Part shown: in pieces, positions 11,687 through 24,200 of the stretch
How the letters are laid out: each line of letters starts with the position of its first letter
How positions within the stretch are numbered: the first letter of the stretch is position 1
NCBI RefSeq assembly: GCF_030445035.2
Contig: NC_080690.1
Coordinates: 35,614,796 to 35,678,795, forward strand
Length of the DNA stretch: 64,000 nucleotides
Origin: Dasypus novemcinctus
Lineage: Eukaryota; Chordata; Mammalia; Cingulata; Dasypodidae
Direction: 5' to 3'
Program-made: the position numbers and the translations under genes
Notes under the pieces: generated by a model
Database searches by the model: none
The model's input: the letters and a program-made list of their open reading frames with translations, nothing else
What the model was told of the DNA's origin: nothing

Positions 11687-12172
11687 CCCTGTGATTTTTT
11701 AATAGCCACCAGTCTAATGGGTGTAAGATGGTATCTCATTGTAATTTTCATTTGCATTTCCCTAATAGTTAGTGATGTTGAGAATCTTTTCATGTGCTTT
11801 TTAGCCATTTGTATTTCTTCTTTGGAGAAGCAACTGTTCAAATCTCTTGCCCATTTTAAAATGGGTTGTTTGTCTTTTTATTTTTGAGATATAGGATTTC
11901 TTTGTATATGCTAGATATTAGGCTCCTGTCAGATACAGGGTTACTAAATATATTCTCCCATTGGGTAGGCTGTCTATTCATTTTCTTGATAAACTCCTGT
12001 GAAGTGCAAAAGGAGGTTCCCTTTTTCTGTTTTTTCTTTCATTGTTTGTGCTTTGGGTGTGAAGTCCATGAAGCCATTTCCTGTTACAAGATCCTGTAGA
12101 TGTTTCCCTACATTGTCTTCCAAGGTATCTAAAGTCTTTAAGATCTTATATTTAGGTCTTTGAACCATCTTT

Positions 12173-12609
12173 TTCTTTAAAAAAAAACAACATTTATTTA
12201 TTTCCCCCCTTCCTCTCCTCCTGCCCTGCTGTTTTTGCTGTCTGTATTGCCTTCTGTTCTCATTTTCTCTCTTCTAGGATTCACCAGGATTCAATCCTGG
12301 AGACCTCTGATGGGGAGAGAGGTTCCCTGTCAAATGAGCCACCTCAGTTCCTGGTTTCTGCTGCACTTCACCTTGACTCTCCCCTTGTCTCTCTTTTGAT
12401 GCATCATCATCTTGCTGCAAGACTCACTTGTGCAGGGCACTGGGTCACCATGCAGGCACTTGCGCAGGCACTGTCTCACCATGTGGGCACTCGTGCAGGC
12501 ACTGGCTTGCTGCATGGGCAAGCCTTCTCTTCTTCTTCGGCCAGGGATCGAACCCAGGTCCTCCCATATGATAGGCAGAAGCTCTATCACTTGAGCTACA
12601 TCTGCTTTC
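12173..12609 (-). mobile_element. dimeric tRNA SINE inside L1
   Basis: Minus strand: a head with 'gtagctcaagtgatagagc' and box B 'ggttcgatccctgg'; a middle of near-repeats around 'catggtgagacagtgcctg' and 'catggtgacccagtgccct'; then a second tRNA-like unit with 'aggtggctcatttgaca' and 'ggattgaatcctggtg'; then an A-rich end. TSD CTTTGAACCATCTT / CTTTGATCCATCTT (12158-12172 and 12610-12623, one mismatch). Same family as 38933-39286. Confidence 0.88.
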
Positions 12610-14087
12610 CTTTGATCCATCTTGAGTTGATTTTTGCATAAGGTGTGAGATGGCATTCCTCTCTCATTGTTTTGCATATAGATATCCAGTTCTCCAAGCA
12701 CCATTTGTTGAAGAGGACATTCTCTCCCAGTTGAGTGGGTTTGATGGCCTTGTCGAATATCAGACTGTTATGTGAGGATCTATATCAGAACTCTCAGTTT
12801 GGTTCCATTGGTCAGTATGTCTATTCTTGTGCCAATACCATGCCATTTTGACCATTATAGCTTTGTAGTATGTTTTAAAGTCAGGTAGTGTGATTCCTCT
12901 GATTTCATTTTTCTTTTTCAATATGTCTTTGTCTATTCAAGTCCTCTTTCCCTGCCAAATAAATTTCATAGTTAGTTTCTCCATTTCATTAAAAAATGCT
13001 GTGTTGATTTTTATTGGGATTGCATTAAATCTGTAGATCAGTTTAGGTAGGCTAGACATCTTAATGATATTTAGTCTTCCTATCCATGAACAGGGAATGT
13101 TCTTCCATTTATTTAAGTTTTCTTTGATTTCCTTTAACAGTGATATGTAGTTTTCTGTCTATAAGTCTTTTACATCTTTAGGTAAAGTTATTCTTAGGTA
13201 TTTGATTTTTTTAATTTACTATTGTAAATGGTACTTTTTTCTTGATTTCCTCCTCAGATTGCTCATTATTGGTGTAGAGAAAGGCTACTGATTTTTGAAC
13301 ATTGATTTTATAACTTGCGACTTTACTGAACTCATTTATAAGTTCTAGAACTTTGTTGTAGATTTCTCAGGGCTTTCTCTGTATAGGATCATGTTGTCTG
13401 CAAATAGTGAAATTTTTACTTCTTCCTTTATATCTGTTTCTTGCCTCAGTGCTCGAGCAAATATTTCTAACACAATGTTAAATAGGAAGAGTAAGGAGGC
13501 ATCCTTGTCTTGTTTCTGATCTTAGAGGAAAAGATTTTAGAATTTCACTCTTGTATGTGGTGTTACCTGTGGGTTTTTCATATATATCCTTTTCATGTTC
13601 AGAAAGTTTCCTTCTATTCCTATCTTTTGCAGTGTTTTTATCAGGAAAATGTTGTATTTTGTCAAATGCTTTTTCTGCTCTATAGGTATGATCTTGTGAG
13701 TTCTTTCTTTTGATCTGTACATGTGGTGTATTACATTGATTGATTTTCTTATGTTGAACCACCCTTGCATACCAGGGATGAAACCCACTTGCTCATGGTG
13801 TATAATTCATTTGATGTGTTGTTGAATATGATTAGCAAGTATTTTGTTGAGGATTTTAGTATCTAGGTTCATTAGAGAGATTGGTCTGTAATTTTCCTTT
13901 CTTGTGGTGTCTTTGTTTGGTTTTGGTATTAGGGTAATGTTGGCATCATAAAGTGAGTTAGGCAATGTTCCTTCTATTTCAATTTTTTGGAAAAGTTTAG
14001 GCAAGATTGGTGTTAGTTCTTTCTGGAATGTTTGGTAGATTTCACCTGTGAAGCTGTCTGGCCCTGGTCTCTTCTTAGTTGGGAGGT

Positions 14088-15174
14088 TTTTGTTTTGTTT
14101 TGTTTTGTTTTTGTTTTATTTTTTAAAAAGATACTTAGATTACACAAATGTCACATAAAAAATATAGGGGATTCCCATATGCCCTGTTCACCACACCTCC
14201 CACATTTTCCCACATTACCAATAGCCTTCATTAATGAGGTACATTCATTGCAATTGATGAATACATTTTGGAGCATTGCCACTTAGCATGGATTAAAGTT
14301 TACATTGTAGTTTACACTCTGTTCCAGTAAATCCACTCTAATCCATATTTTATTCCTCCATTCTGTGGGCCCTGTGATGGTGATGTCCACTCCACCTCTA
14401 TATTGAGAGGGGGCTTAGATTCCACATCGATGATGGGTGCAATTCTCCTGTTTGCAGTTGTAGGCACTCTCAGTTCCCTGGTGTGGTGACTGACCATCTT
14501 CACCTCCCTGTTAGCTGACCTATGTATGTCCAATGAACCAGAGAATAGGAGTTGTAACTCTGCTGAGGCTCAGGGCCCAGCTGGCACATGGACAGTCCAG
14601 AGATTCAAGTCTCCTGAGTATACACTGACACGGGCACCAATCAAAGGTTCATTAGAAGTGACAGAAGAGGCATGTGTAGAAAGATCACATCTGAGTCCAA
14701 CTCCATCACATGCAGGGACACAAATTCCAAAGTAGGGCCCACTGACATGGTTCTGAGCTCCAGACCTATCTGCCATGACCATATCCCTGTGGGCTCTGTA
14801 GCCATCAGGAGAACCAGTACCTGGGATTGTATCTACTTTGACTGTTTCTGGGGTCCTCCTGAGGAGTGTGTAAGTGTGACCCCTCTGATGACCTCCTGAC
14901 TCTTTTTGAAGATTCTTAGCCATATAAACTCATTTGACTTTGCCATTTCCCCCTTTTATTTAAGGTCAAAAAGCAGTTTTTAACACATGATCCTACATAT
15001 GAGCTGAGATATTCTGCTGGTCTGAGTTGGCCCTTTTATTCAAGGTCTTTCTATTTACATCACCAGCTGGTACTTGCTGGTAATCCCTTGGCACCAGGGA
15101 GGCTCACCCCAGGAGTCATGTCCCACATTGGGGGAATGTAATCATTTACATGATGAGTTTGGTTTAGAGAGTGG
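14088..15174 (-). mobile_element. 5'-truncated L1 (3'UTR only) inside L1
   Basis: The L1 3'UTR only, with an A-rich end (T/G-rich at 14088-14125 as written). It is flanked by a perfect 12-bp TSD TAGTTGGGAGGT (14076-14087 and 15175-15186). The TSD is part of the host L1 ORF2, which resumes at about 15230. Confidence 0.94.
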
Positions 15175-16689
15175 TAGTTGGGAGGTGTTTTTTTGTTTGT
15201 TTGTTTGTTTTCTCCATGCCCTGGGAGGTTTTTAATAACTGTTTCTATCTCTTTACTCATGATTTGTTTGTTGAGATCATCAATTTCTTCTTTCATCAAT
15301 GTAGGCTGCTTGTGTGTTTCTAGGAATTTGTCTGTTTCCTCTAAGCTGTCCTTCATGTTGGCATATAGTTTTTCAAAATATCCTCTTATAATACTCTTTA
15401 TTTCTGTGGGGTCAGGGGTGATATTCCCTTTCTCATTTCTTATTTTGTGTATTTGCATGTTCTCTCTCTTTTTTCCTTGTTAGTCTAGCTAAAGGTTTAT
15501 TGATTTTCTCAAAGAATCAGCTTTTCATTTTGTTTTATTTTCTCATCCTTTCTTATTTTTTATTTCATTTAGTTCTGCTCTAATCTTTGTTATTTCTTTC
15601 TTCTTCTTTTGGGAGTAGTTTGTTGTTGTTGTTGTTTTTACTAATTCCTACAACTGTGCAGTTAGGTCTTCAATTTTAGCTCTTCTTTTTTAATCTATTA
15701 ATTTATGGCTATGAATTTTCCTCTCAGTAAGCTTTTGCTGCATCCCATAAGTTTTGATATGTTGTATTTTCATTTTCATTAGTTTCAAGGTAGTTACTGA
15801 TTTCTTTGGAGATTTCCTCCTTGACCCACTGTTTGTCTAAGAATGTGTTGCTTAATTTCCATATCTTTTTGCCTAATCTGGTTCTCTGGCCCTTGTGAAT
15901 TTCTGGCTTCATTCCATTGTGGTCAGAGAAATTATTTTGTATGATTTCAATCTTTCTGAATTCATTGAGACTTTCTCTGTGGCCTAGCATGTGGTTGATC
16001 TTGGAGAATGATCCATATGCACTTGGGAAGAATGTATATCCTGCTGTATTTGGTGTAGTGTTCTATATATGTCTTTTAGGTCCATATCCTCTAATATATT
16101 ATTCTAAGTCTTTGTTTCTTTATTGATTCTCTGTTGAGCTGTTCTGTCTAATGGTGATAATGGTGTATTAAATTCTCCCACTATAATTGTAGAGGCACCT
16201 ATTCCTCCACTTAGTTTTTCCAGCATTTGCCTCATGTATTTTGAGGCACCCTGGTTAAGTGTATAAATGTTTATGATTGTCCTTTCTTCTTGAAAGATTA
16301 CCCTTTTTACTAATATATAATGTCCATCTTTGTCTCTCACAATAGTTTTGCATTTAAAGCCTATTTTGTCTGATATTAGTATAGCTACTCCTGCCCATTT
16401 TTGGTTATTGTTTGCTTGTAAGATTGTTTTCCAGCCATTCACTTTCAACCTCTTTGAATCCCTGGGTCTAAGGTAGGTTTCTTATAGACAGCATATAGAT
16501 GGGTCATATTTCCTTATCCATTCTGCCAATTTGTGTCTCTTGACACAAACATTAACATTCAGTGTTATTACTTTAAATAATTATTTACATTAGCCATATT
16601 TTCTTTGGATTTGTGTTTGTCATATGTTGCTTTTATTTCTCTTTTTGTCTTTTTAGTAGTTCTTACACTCACCTCCAACTTTGTCTCTA

Positions 16690-17640
16690 TTGTTTTTTTC
16701 TTTCCTCCTGTAGAACTCCCTTTACTATTTCTTGAAGGGCAGGTTTCTTATTGGTATACTCCCTTAGTTTCTGTTTATCTGTGAATATTTTGAACTCTCC
16801 ATCATTTTTGAATGGAAGTTTTGCTGGATAGAGTATTCTTGGTAGGAAATGTTTTTCTTTTAGTATCTTGACTATGTCATACCACTGCCTTTTTGCCTCC
16901 ATGGTTTCAGATGAGAAATCAACACTTATGGAGCCTCCCTTGTATGGTTCTCTTTTCTCTTGCTGCCTTCAGTATATTTTTTTTTTTTTTTTTTGTCTTG
17001 AGCTTTGGATAATTTGATGAGTATATGTCTTGGAGTAGACCTGTTGGGATTTATACTGTTTGGGGTGTGCTGCACTTCCTGGACATGTACATCCATCTCC
17101 TTCAAAATATTTGAGATGTTTTCAGGCATTATTTCCTCCAACACCCCTTCTGTTCCCTTTCCCTTCTCTTCTCCTTCTGGGATGCCTATAATGTATATGT
17201 TTGTGCATTTTGTGTTGTCATTCAAATCCCTAAGTCCTTGATGGATTTTTTTCTATCTTTTTATCTATCAGTTCTACTATCTGTTTGATTTAAGATGTTC
17301 TGTTTTCCACATCACTAATTCTTTCCTCTGCCTGTTCAAATCTGTTATTTGCTGAGAGTGTATTTTTGATTTCTTGGATTGTACCATTCATCACCATCAT
17401 ATCTATTATCTTTTTGTGTATGTTTACAATTTCTTCAGTATGCTCTCCAAATGTTTCCTTGATATCCTTAATCTCTTCCTTCACTTCATTAATTTGGTCC
17501 ATGATATTTGTTTGGAGAGCTTTGATCAGTTGTTTGATGTTCCCCTCTTCTTCCTGGCTTTTAGTTTGTTCATTGGACTGGGCCATGTCTTCCTGATTAT
17601 TGGTATGGTTTGTAATCTTTTGTTGCTGTCTGGTCATCAT
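16690..17640 (-). pseudogene. L1 ORF1 RNA-binding chaperone, broken
   Basis: The N-terminal coiled-coil-like part at 17290-17640 has many Gln/Glu/Lys residues and heptad-like INEVKEEIKDIKETF. The RRM-like part at 16926-17225 includes NIYIIGIPEGEE. The C-terminal domain at 16687-16902 includes RILYPAKLPFK and YTNKKPALQEI. These are the three ORF1p regions in order. Stops and frameshifts separate them. A T17 run (A-rich in sense) interrupts near 16977-16994. Confidence 0.9.
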
Positions 17641-17644
17641 TTTA

Positions 17645-18430
17645 TCTTGATTGGCTTGTTCAGTTGATTAGTTTCTTGGGTTTTATTTAGTTGCTGTTTT
17701 TGTGTGTGTGTTAAATTTTCTCTTTGACACTTTGTTCTTCTTATTCTATTTCCTTGTCATTGTCTAAGTTTCCTTGAAGGAAAAGGATTAGGGCCAGGGA
17801 AAACAGAATAGGTAAGAAAAGAAAAAGTATAATAGTAATATTGATAGTGAAAGTTAGCAGAAGAACTGTATGAGACCTAGGAGAATGAATATTAAACTCA
17901 TGTAAGCAGTGTAGAGTTATAGGAATAAAAAAGTGGAGTGCCTACAATGAACTGGGAAACAGAATATGGACAAGAATATAGTATGAATTAAAAGGGCAGT
18001 ATGATGAGGAGAGAGGGAAAGAGAAAAGATGGGACAAAAGCAGAAAGAGTTAATAAAAGATACAAAACAGAAGTGTTAGAAATAAAAAGCCAGAAAAATT
18101 GGGGGCTAAACAAAGAGAGGTGGAATGTAAGAGCAACAACAGAAGGTGGAAGACAAAAAATGCAAGAGGGAACAGAGGTAGCTTTGGTAGACAAAATCAG
18201 TACACACAGAAAAGAGGAAATTGAGGAAGAGGAAACACAGTAAACAAACAAGCTGGCAGCACCTTAAGCAATCACTCTTTTTGTCACACTCTCTCCAGAT
18301 TGATGTCCTGAAGCCTCCTGCTTTGTGGGTTCCCAAAACAGTTCAGTCAGGCAGGATTTTGCCCCCACTCAGCCATGTTTTGTAGGAGAGATGATGTGGG
18401 TGCACTTACTCTGACACCATCTTACCCTCC
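17645..18430 (-). promoter_or_regulatory. L1 5'UTR / internal promoter region
   Basis: About 785 bp upstream of ORF1 on the minus strand. It starts near 18430 with 'gtaagatggtgtcagagtaa' (antisense as written), like the 'aagatgg' start of many mammalian L1 5'UTRs. Its presence shows the copy was not 5'-truncated. Exact promoter motifs were not resolved. Confidence 0.65.
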
Positions 18431-18454
18431 ACCCTTGTTTACATTTACCTGCAG

Positions 18455-18745
18455 AATTAGGGGCTACACTTCGGACCCACTGAATCAGAAGCTTCCAGGC
18501 TGGGGCTGGAGAATCTCCACTTGATAAGTTTTCCAGAGTTATTCCTCTTTGGCTGACGTGGCTTAAGAAATTCTACTCTAGATTCACAATCAATTGATCA
18601 TAAGAGTCGTCTAGGATTCTGGGAATAGGAATGGGACCATATTCCCAGGTTGCTCCCCTGGAGATTTTGAACAGAGCCCTGGAATCTGGAAGTTAATAGG
18701 TGCCCCACAAGAACATTCTAGTGATTGGGAAAGTTGAGAAACACT
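18455..18745 (+). mobile_element. MER5-type hAT relics
   Basis: Two decayed pieces. 'ggacccactgaatcagaagc' at 18475 matches the MER5A body. The second starts near 18600 and ends in 'gttgagaaacactcttcc', a MER5 terminal repeat. They could be one split copy or two insertions. Confidence 0.65.
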
Positions 18746-18769
18746 CTTCCAGTGTAATACACGCCTATT

Positions 18770-18880
18770 TTAGATATAAAAACTGAGGCCCAGAAAGAGG
18801 AAGTGACTTGTTAAAGGTCACCTAGAAAGCATAGACTCTACCTGAGACTAGAAGTGGCCCAACTCCTTCCTGGTCAAGAG
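18770..18880 (-). repeat. MIR fragment (antisense)
   Basis: 'ctattttagatataaaaact', 'gaggcccagaaagaggaag' and 'ttaaaggtcacctagaaagc' are the MIR core reversed. Confidence 0.85.
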
Positions 18881-18889
18881 TCTTTCCCA

Positions 18890-20590
18890 ATGTGTCAAAA
18901 TGCCTAGAAAATTCCCTACAACTCAACCTTGTCAGAGCCCAGGTAGGATTCAGAATATCTTAGAAAAGAAAAATATCTTATTTTATCATCCCAAACTTGG
19001 TTTGCAATGGCCCCTCTCTTGCCATCTCTTTTGATACATCATCTCTTTTGAACATCAACCTCCAGCAGAACAGGTTTGACGTACAATGGCATATGGATAC
19101 GTTCTCACGGCACATTAAACCTTGTGGTAGGTTCAGAAATGTGCTGCCCAGACTCCCCTTCAGGAAGACTTGCTGCCCAGCTGCTGAAAATGTGGTCAGC
19201 AGATGCCCTCCAACTATTAGCTCCCTTAGGGTCTCTCTGAGCTGTAAAGAGCCACCTTGCTTGAGATCATGTCCTTCCTGGGGCCATGGGCAATGTGTGA
19301 CAGAGTAAGTTGTATGTGAGCCTAGCCATTTTGGTCTGACATGGGATGCTGTGGGGCAAACTGTGCTCCAGAGCTCACTACTGGGTTGTCCATGTCTTTG
19401 TTGGGCTATATCACAGTTCACCTTCTTCTTGTGTCCAACCCTGTTGGCTCTCATTCCCTTCTCAGGTGTTGATCCTTAAAAAATATTTTGCACCCCAATC
19501 CTCATCTCAGTGACTGCTTTAGCAAATCCAACCTGTGGGAGAAGTCAAAGGCTTGGGGGTGGGGGTGGGAGTGGGAGTGAGTGGAGGGTATGTGGATGGG
19601 CAGGCACTTCAGTCATGGTAATTAACTTTGCCAAGGGGTGTTATAGTGGAGAAACCGAGAAGTGGATCATACAAAATGCTTTTAAGGGACTTTTGGCTGA
19701 CACAAACGCAGGAGACACCTAAACATTTAAATCAGCTTTTCCTATTGATTAAGGTAAATACTTTACTGATGGTGTTAATCAATAGCCCTATAAATCCTTG
19801 ATGTGTGATGGTTTTACTGTGTATTTAATGTTTCTGTCTTTAAGTGAGTTACATCCCCCTCAGCCCAAAATGATGAACTGAAAGTTAGAAATCATCATGG
19901 CTCTGACAAAAATGGGGTGTATTTTTCTCTTTGTTTAATTTGAAGACCTAAACCCTTTAGCACGAGTTAGGGAGCCTGACTTTGTCCCCAATGGTTGGCT
20001 TCAATCCTTTACCTCTCTGAGCTTTGGTTTTCTCTGGAGATGGGGAAACGGTCACTTTTCCCAGGAGCAAGCTTTTTGTAAAGTAACAGATGAGAACATG
20101 AAGGTGTAGGAGAATCTTATAAATGCCCCAAGGCAGGAATCTGTACAAAAACTTACCAGAATCTTCCCTGGTACCCACAGGGAGTGGCCACACAGTGCTA
20201 GAGCCAGCTCAACCTTTTTCATTCATTCCTCTCACCACCAGCTGATTGATTTGTCCATTTAGTCATCTGAGTGTAAATATCCACCTGTCAATCACTCCAT
20301 TTAGCTAAGTGCCCAGCCAGCCTTGTATGGTGATTTATACTCATCCACAGAATACTCAGGTCCTCCTGACAGCTGAGCTGTGTGCACAGTAGGCAGATCG
20401 GGGCACAGCAGGATGCATCCCCATGGTTTATGCTCCAGACCTTCAGGGGCATGTCTTGTCCACAAACAGAAGTCCAACTAAAAGGTGGAAGTATTCTCAG
20501 ATCCCCTTTCCACCCTTACCCTGCTGAGGAGGTGATCTTCAGCAAATCTCAGAATCTAAAGGAACTAATCTCTTTCTACAGAGGAAGAGC
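18890..20590. other. unannotated unique sequence
   Basis: No repeat recognised. The 158-codon minus-strand frame at 18978-19454 has no family features and is not called. AT-rich patches at 19610-19880 and 20220-20330 carry paired 'attgattaagg'/'ttaatcaatagcc' and 'tgattgattt'/'tgtcaatcac' motifs and are possible weak regulatory elements. Confidence 0.4.
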
Positions 20591-20593
20591 TAC

Positions 20594-20810
20594 AGTAGTG
20601 GTCCTCAGCCAGGGGTGATTTTGCCCCCAGACATTTTCCCCAATATCTCAAATGTTCTTGATTGTCACGATGGGAGGGTGTGTGATCCTGGCATCTAGGG
20701 ATAGTGGCCAAGAATGCTGCTAAACATCCTACAGTGTACAGGACAGTCTACAACAAAGGATTATCCATCCCAAATTGTCCATAGTGCTGTGGTTGAAAAG
20801 CCCAGATCTA
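20594..20810 (+). mobile_element. MER20 hAT MITE
   Basis: Near full-length: 'ggtcctcagccaggggtgat', 'ttttgcccccagacatttt', 'gctgctaaacatcctacag', 'acaggacagtctacaac' and 'gtgctgtggttgaaaagccc'. Confidence 0.92.
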
Positions 20811-20814
20811 CAGG

Positions 20815-21285
20815 AAAGAGAGAAGCTGTAATAAGTTAAGCATAATTGGTTATTAGGCAACCCCAGGAAACTCACAGAGCATATGACAACTTGTTACAAG
20901 ACCACTTTGGGAAAGGCATGAGTTTGGGTGATGAGTGAATATGATGGGGATATTTAGGAAATGGAACAGCTGCTCAGAACTGCCCAGAGTTGGTGCTGTC
21001 TTCCACAACCTTCAGTTTAGAGATGGGTTCTGAGAATCAGAGAGAGGACTGACTGGCTTGAGCTGATGGCCTCTAGAGAAGGAATCTTTACCTTTTGAAT
21101 AGTATTTCAGAGCTATTTTCAACACCAGAGCTGGGAAATCATTTTAAGTGCTCTACTGGTAGTGGCTGTCCAGAGTGCTTGTGCCCAATGAGCATCTGAG
21201 CATAATGGGAAAGAAAGCTGGGAGTGATTTGTAATGTCTGCCACAGGCACAGAAAGGAGGTATGACAGCACTTGGGCAACATATT
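20815..21285. other. unannotated non-coding stretch
   Basis: Nothing recognised. Confidence 0.45.
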
Positions 21286-21289
21286 TACC

Positions 21290-24200
21290 ATTCTTCTACT
21301 TTACCATTTTTCTTATCTCCAATTGTCCATAGATAAACACATTTAAAAATTATTCAGAAACTTGTTAAGCTAAACAAAAAGATGCTTTCAATATTCTCAT
21401 TTCTTAAAAAACGTATTTTTCTGGTTCTTTTAGTAATACATACCCATTATAGAAAATAAAGACAAGTAAAGAGAAGAAAACAAAAGTTTTCTTTATTCCA
21501 GAGATAGTAACAATATATGTTTTGATAATTTTCTTTCAACTTTGTTCTATACTTATATACATTCTTCCCCTAAATTTTCCTAAGGTCAAATTCATGATGA
21601 TTTGGTGCTCTTTTAAAAAACTCAACCCTAAAATATTGGCATTATCAATGTTATTAAATATTTTTCTAAGTATCATTATTTCAGGACTGTAATGATTTGT
21701 CACACAATGGATGTATGAGCTTTTATTTAATAAATATTTTGTGGTGGGAAACTTGATTTCTTTTCTTTTTCAGGTGTTTCGCTATTGTGTCATGAGAAGC
21801 ACCTTGTGCATACATATTTTTGTTCCTGGATTATTATTTCCTTAGAATTAATTTCTGTAAGTGGAACAATGAATATATCAAAATTTATGAGAATTATTAA
21901 GGTTATTGATACTACTGTCAGATTTCTTTCAGAAAAATGAATTTGGTTTATACTTCTATTAGGAGTGAACATGAGGACCACTTTTTCTGAATTTTCATCA
22001 ATAATGGCAATTTTAATAATTGCTCATTTTTTTTTTTAAAGATTTATTTATTTATTTAATTCCCCCCCTCCCCTGGTTGTCTGTTCTTGGTGTCTATTTG
22101 CTGCGTCTTGTTTCTTTGTCTGCGTCTGTTGTTGTCAGCGGCACGGGAAGTGTGGGCGGCGCCATTCCTGGGCAGGCTGCTCTTTCTTTTCACGCTGGGC
22201 AGCTTTCCTCACGGGTGCACTCCTTGCGCGTGGGGCCCCCCCACGCGGGGGACACCCTTGCGTGGCACGGCCCTCCTTGTGCGCATCAGCACTGCGCATG
22301 GGCCAGCTCCACACAGGTCAAGGTAAGGCCCGGTTTGAACCACGGACCTCCCGTATGGTAGACGGACGCCCTAACCACTGGGCCAAAGTCCATTTCCCTA
22401 ATTGCTCATTTTTAAAGTAAAAGAATAGTATCTTGTTTTCATTTTTGCAGTCACTAGTGATACTGAATTTTAAAGTGTTTATAATGATTTGCAAAATTTT
22501 CTTGTGTAAATTGTCTATTCATGTCCTTTACCCATTTTTCTTTTGGGATTTTTTTTTTCTGCTTTTCTTCTGTACAATCTCTTTAGATTATACTAGTCTT
22601 TAATAAGATAAGTATATTTGTGATAAATATTTCTTCAGTCTATTGACTACTTTTATGTATATGTGTGTGTGCAAGTGTGTATAGTTTCTTCCATATTTTA
22701 AGATTGCTTTTTGTATGTTTTTCATCTGATGTTTATTTATGGGGTATGATATGGCACTATTTTTTTCACTCCAAAAATTTAACCAGCTTTTCCAGTTGCT
22801 TTTATGACCTAACTCTGCTTTTGTCCTATTATGTGATGCCATTACACACAATATTCTTATATTTACTAAGATATTTTATGATTTAACTGCATGATTACTT
22901 TTTTATGCTAATATCTCTGGTAATTGTTAATGCAATTCACCATTATTTCTGATGTTGATTTCCAGGCATGTGATTGTTTTGCTCTATCTGGCCTCCCTAT
23001 GGTTCCATGCGACCATGTGACTATCACTGGCCAATGTATTTTGAGCAGAACTGAAATTCTTTTCTGGGCTAGAGACTTTATTTGCCAATGGGAGACCTTC
23101 CAGAGCTCTGTTTTCCTTTGCCACTGACTCTTATCAACTGGAATAAGGAGAAATGAAGCAGAGTTCTCAGGCAACCTATAATAGCCAAGCATCAAAAACA
23201 AGAAATAAATCTTTGTTCATAAGCCACTCATATTTTTGCATTGTTTGTTTACTACAGTATAATTATTGTGTCCTGAGACAGTATCCTGCTGCTTTAATTA
23301 TGCTGTCTTCTAATGCATGGTCAAATAAGTCAGTCCTCATTGTTCCCCACCCCTTCCCCAAAATGTTCTGAATAATTTTGTTTCTCTATCCTTCCAAGAA
23401 AACCTTTGATTCATTGTGTCAAGTATTACCTCTCCCTGTTGCCCCAGGTGAATCTCAATGGGATTTGGTTTGAATGGTATGAAATCAATTAATGAAATAT
23501 CATTAAATTCAGAAATAATTGACATCTGCTCAATATTTCATTTTACCATTCAGAACATATTTTCTTCACTTCGTTTATATATTCTTTTATTATATATGCT
23601 TTTATATAAAGTTATGTATCATTTGTATGTCTTATTTTATGCTGGTGTCATTTTATTAATTTTATTTCTAACTTGTTCTTGCTGGTTTGTAAGAAAAACT
23701 TTTTATATTATAAATTTGTTCTGAGTTCAGCGACCTTACTGGACTCTATTTCTAATAATTTTTCAGCTGATTGTTTTGGATTTATTTTCAAAATCTTTGT
23801 GTCTCAAATTTAAAATATTATATTCTAATTTCAACAAATTGAGTAAAACAAATTATTTTTGCACTTAGTTTGGAACTATAATTTACACACTATTAAGTTT
23901 TCTCTAAAGCCATACCTTTATTTTTAACTTATAATAGAGAATAGTAAATGAAGTCCCATCTCCCATCTTCAAAATTTTTCAATGTATAATCCATCTTGTT
24001 TCATTTCCACTCCTGTCCTATTCCCACTCCTTCTCGACACATGTAAAATTTTCCATTGACTCATTCTGAAGCAAATCCCAGATTGTATCATTTCATATGC
24101 TCTAACTTTTTATTTTAATTATAGCTCTTTCCTCATTAATTTTAATTTTCCAAACTGTATATGTTGCCCTGAAAACCTCCACGGACTGCTGCATTTTAGT

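Larger units (their letters stand above)
11080..16580 (-). pseudogene. L1 ORF2 (endonuclease and reverse transcriptase), broken
   Basis: Minus-strand fragments read in L1 order. The endonuclease N-terminus has RHKLAEWI and SICCL near 16500, then GEFNTPLSPLDR near 16160 and SDHNGM near 15920. The linker lies at 15060-15450. Reverse transcriptase has [11 protein letters not shown] near 13880 and LFADNMI near 13390, and the C-terminal region is at 11110-11950. Normally the protein nicks target DNA and copies L1 RNA. Here two catalytic sites differ: Asp to Glu in the endonuclease GDFN motif (16173-16175), and FADN in place of FADD (13393-13395). Many stops and three insertions break the frame. 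Confidence 0.9.
9650..18430 (-). mobile_element. near full-length L1 LINE (xenarthran), nested insertions
   Basis: An autonomous non-LTR retrotransposon in antisense. From high to low coordinate it holds the 5'UTR (about 17645-18430), ORF1 (about 16690-17640), ORF2 (about 11080-16580) and a long 3'UTR (9650-11080). Removing three nested insertions (11312-11686, 12173-12609, 14088-15174) leaves about 6.9 kb, the usual mammalian L1 size. Both frames are broken by stops and frameshifts, so the copy is dead. No TSD is visible around the whole element. Confidence 0.92.

Noticed and set aside
18978..19454. 158-codon minus-strand frame
   Set aside because: No homology or domain pattern recognised, and a competing frame on the plus strand covers the same DNA.
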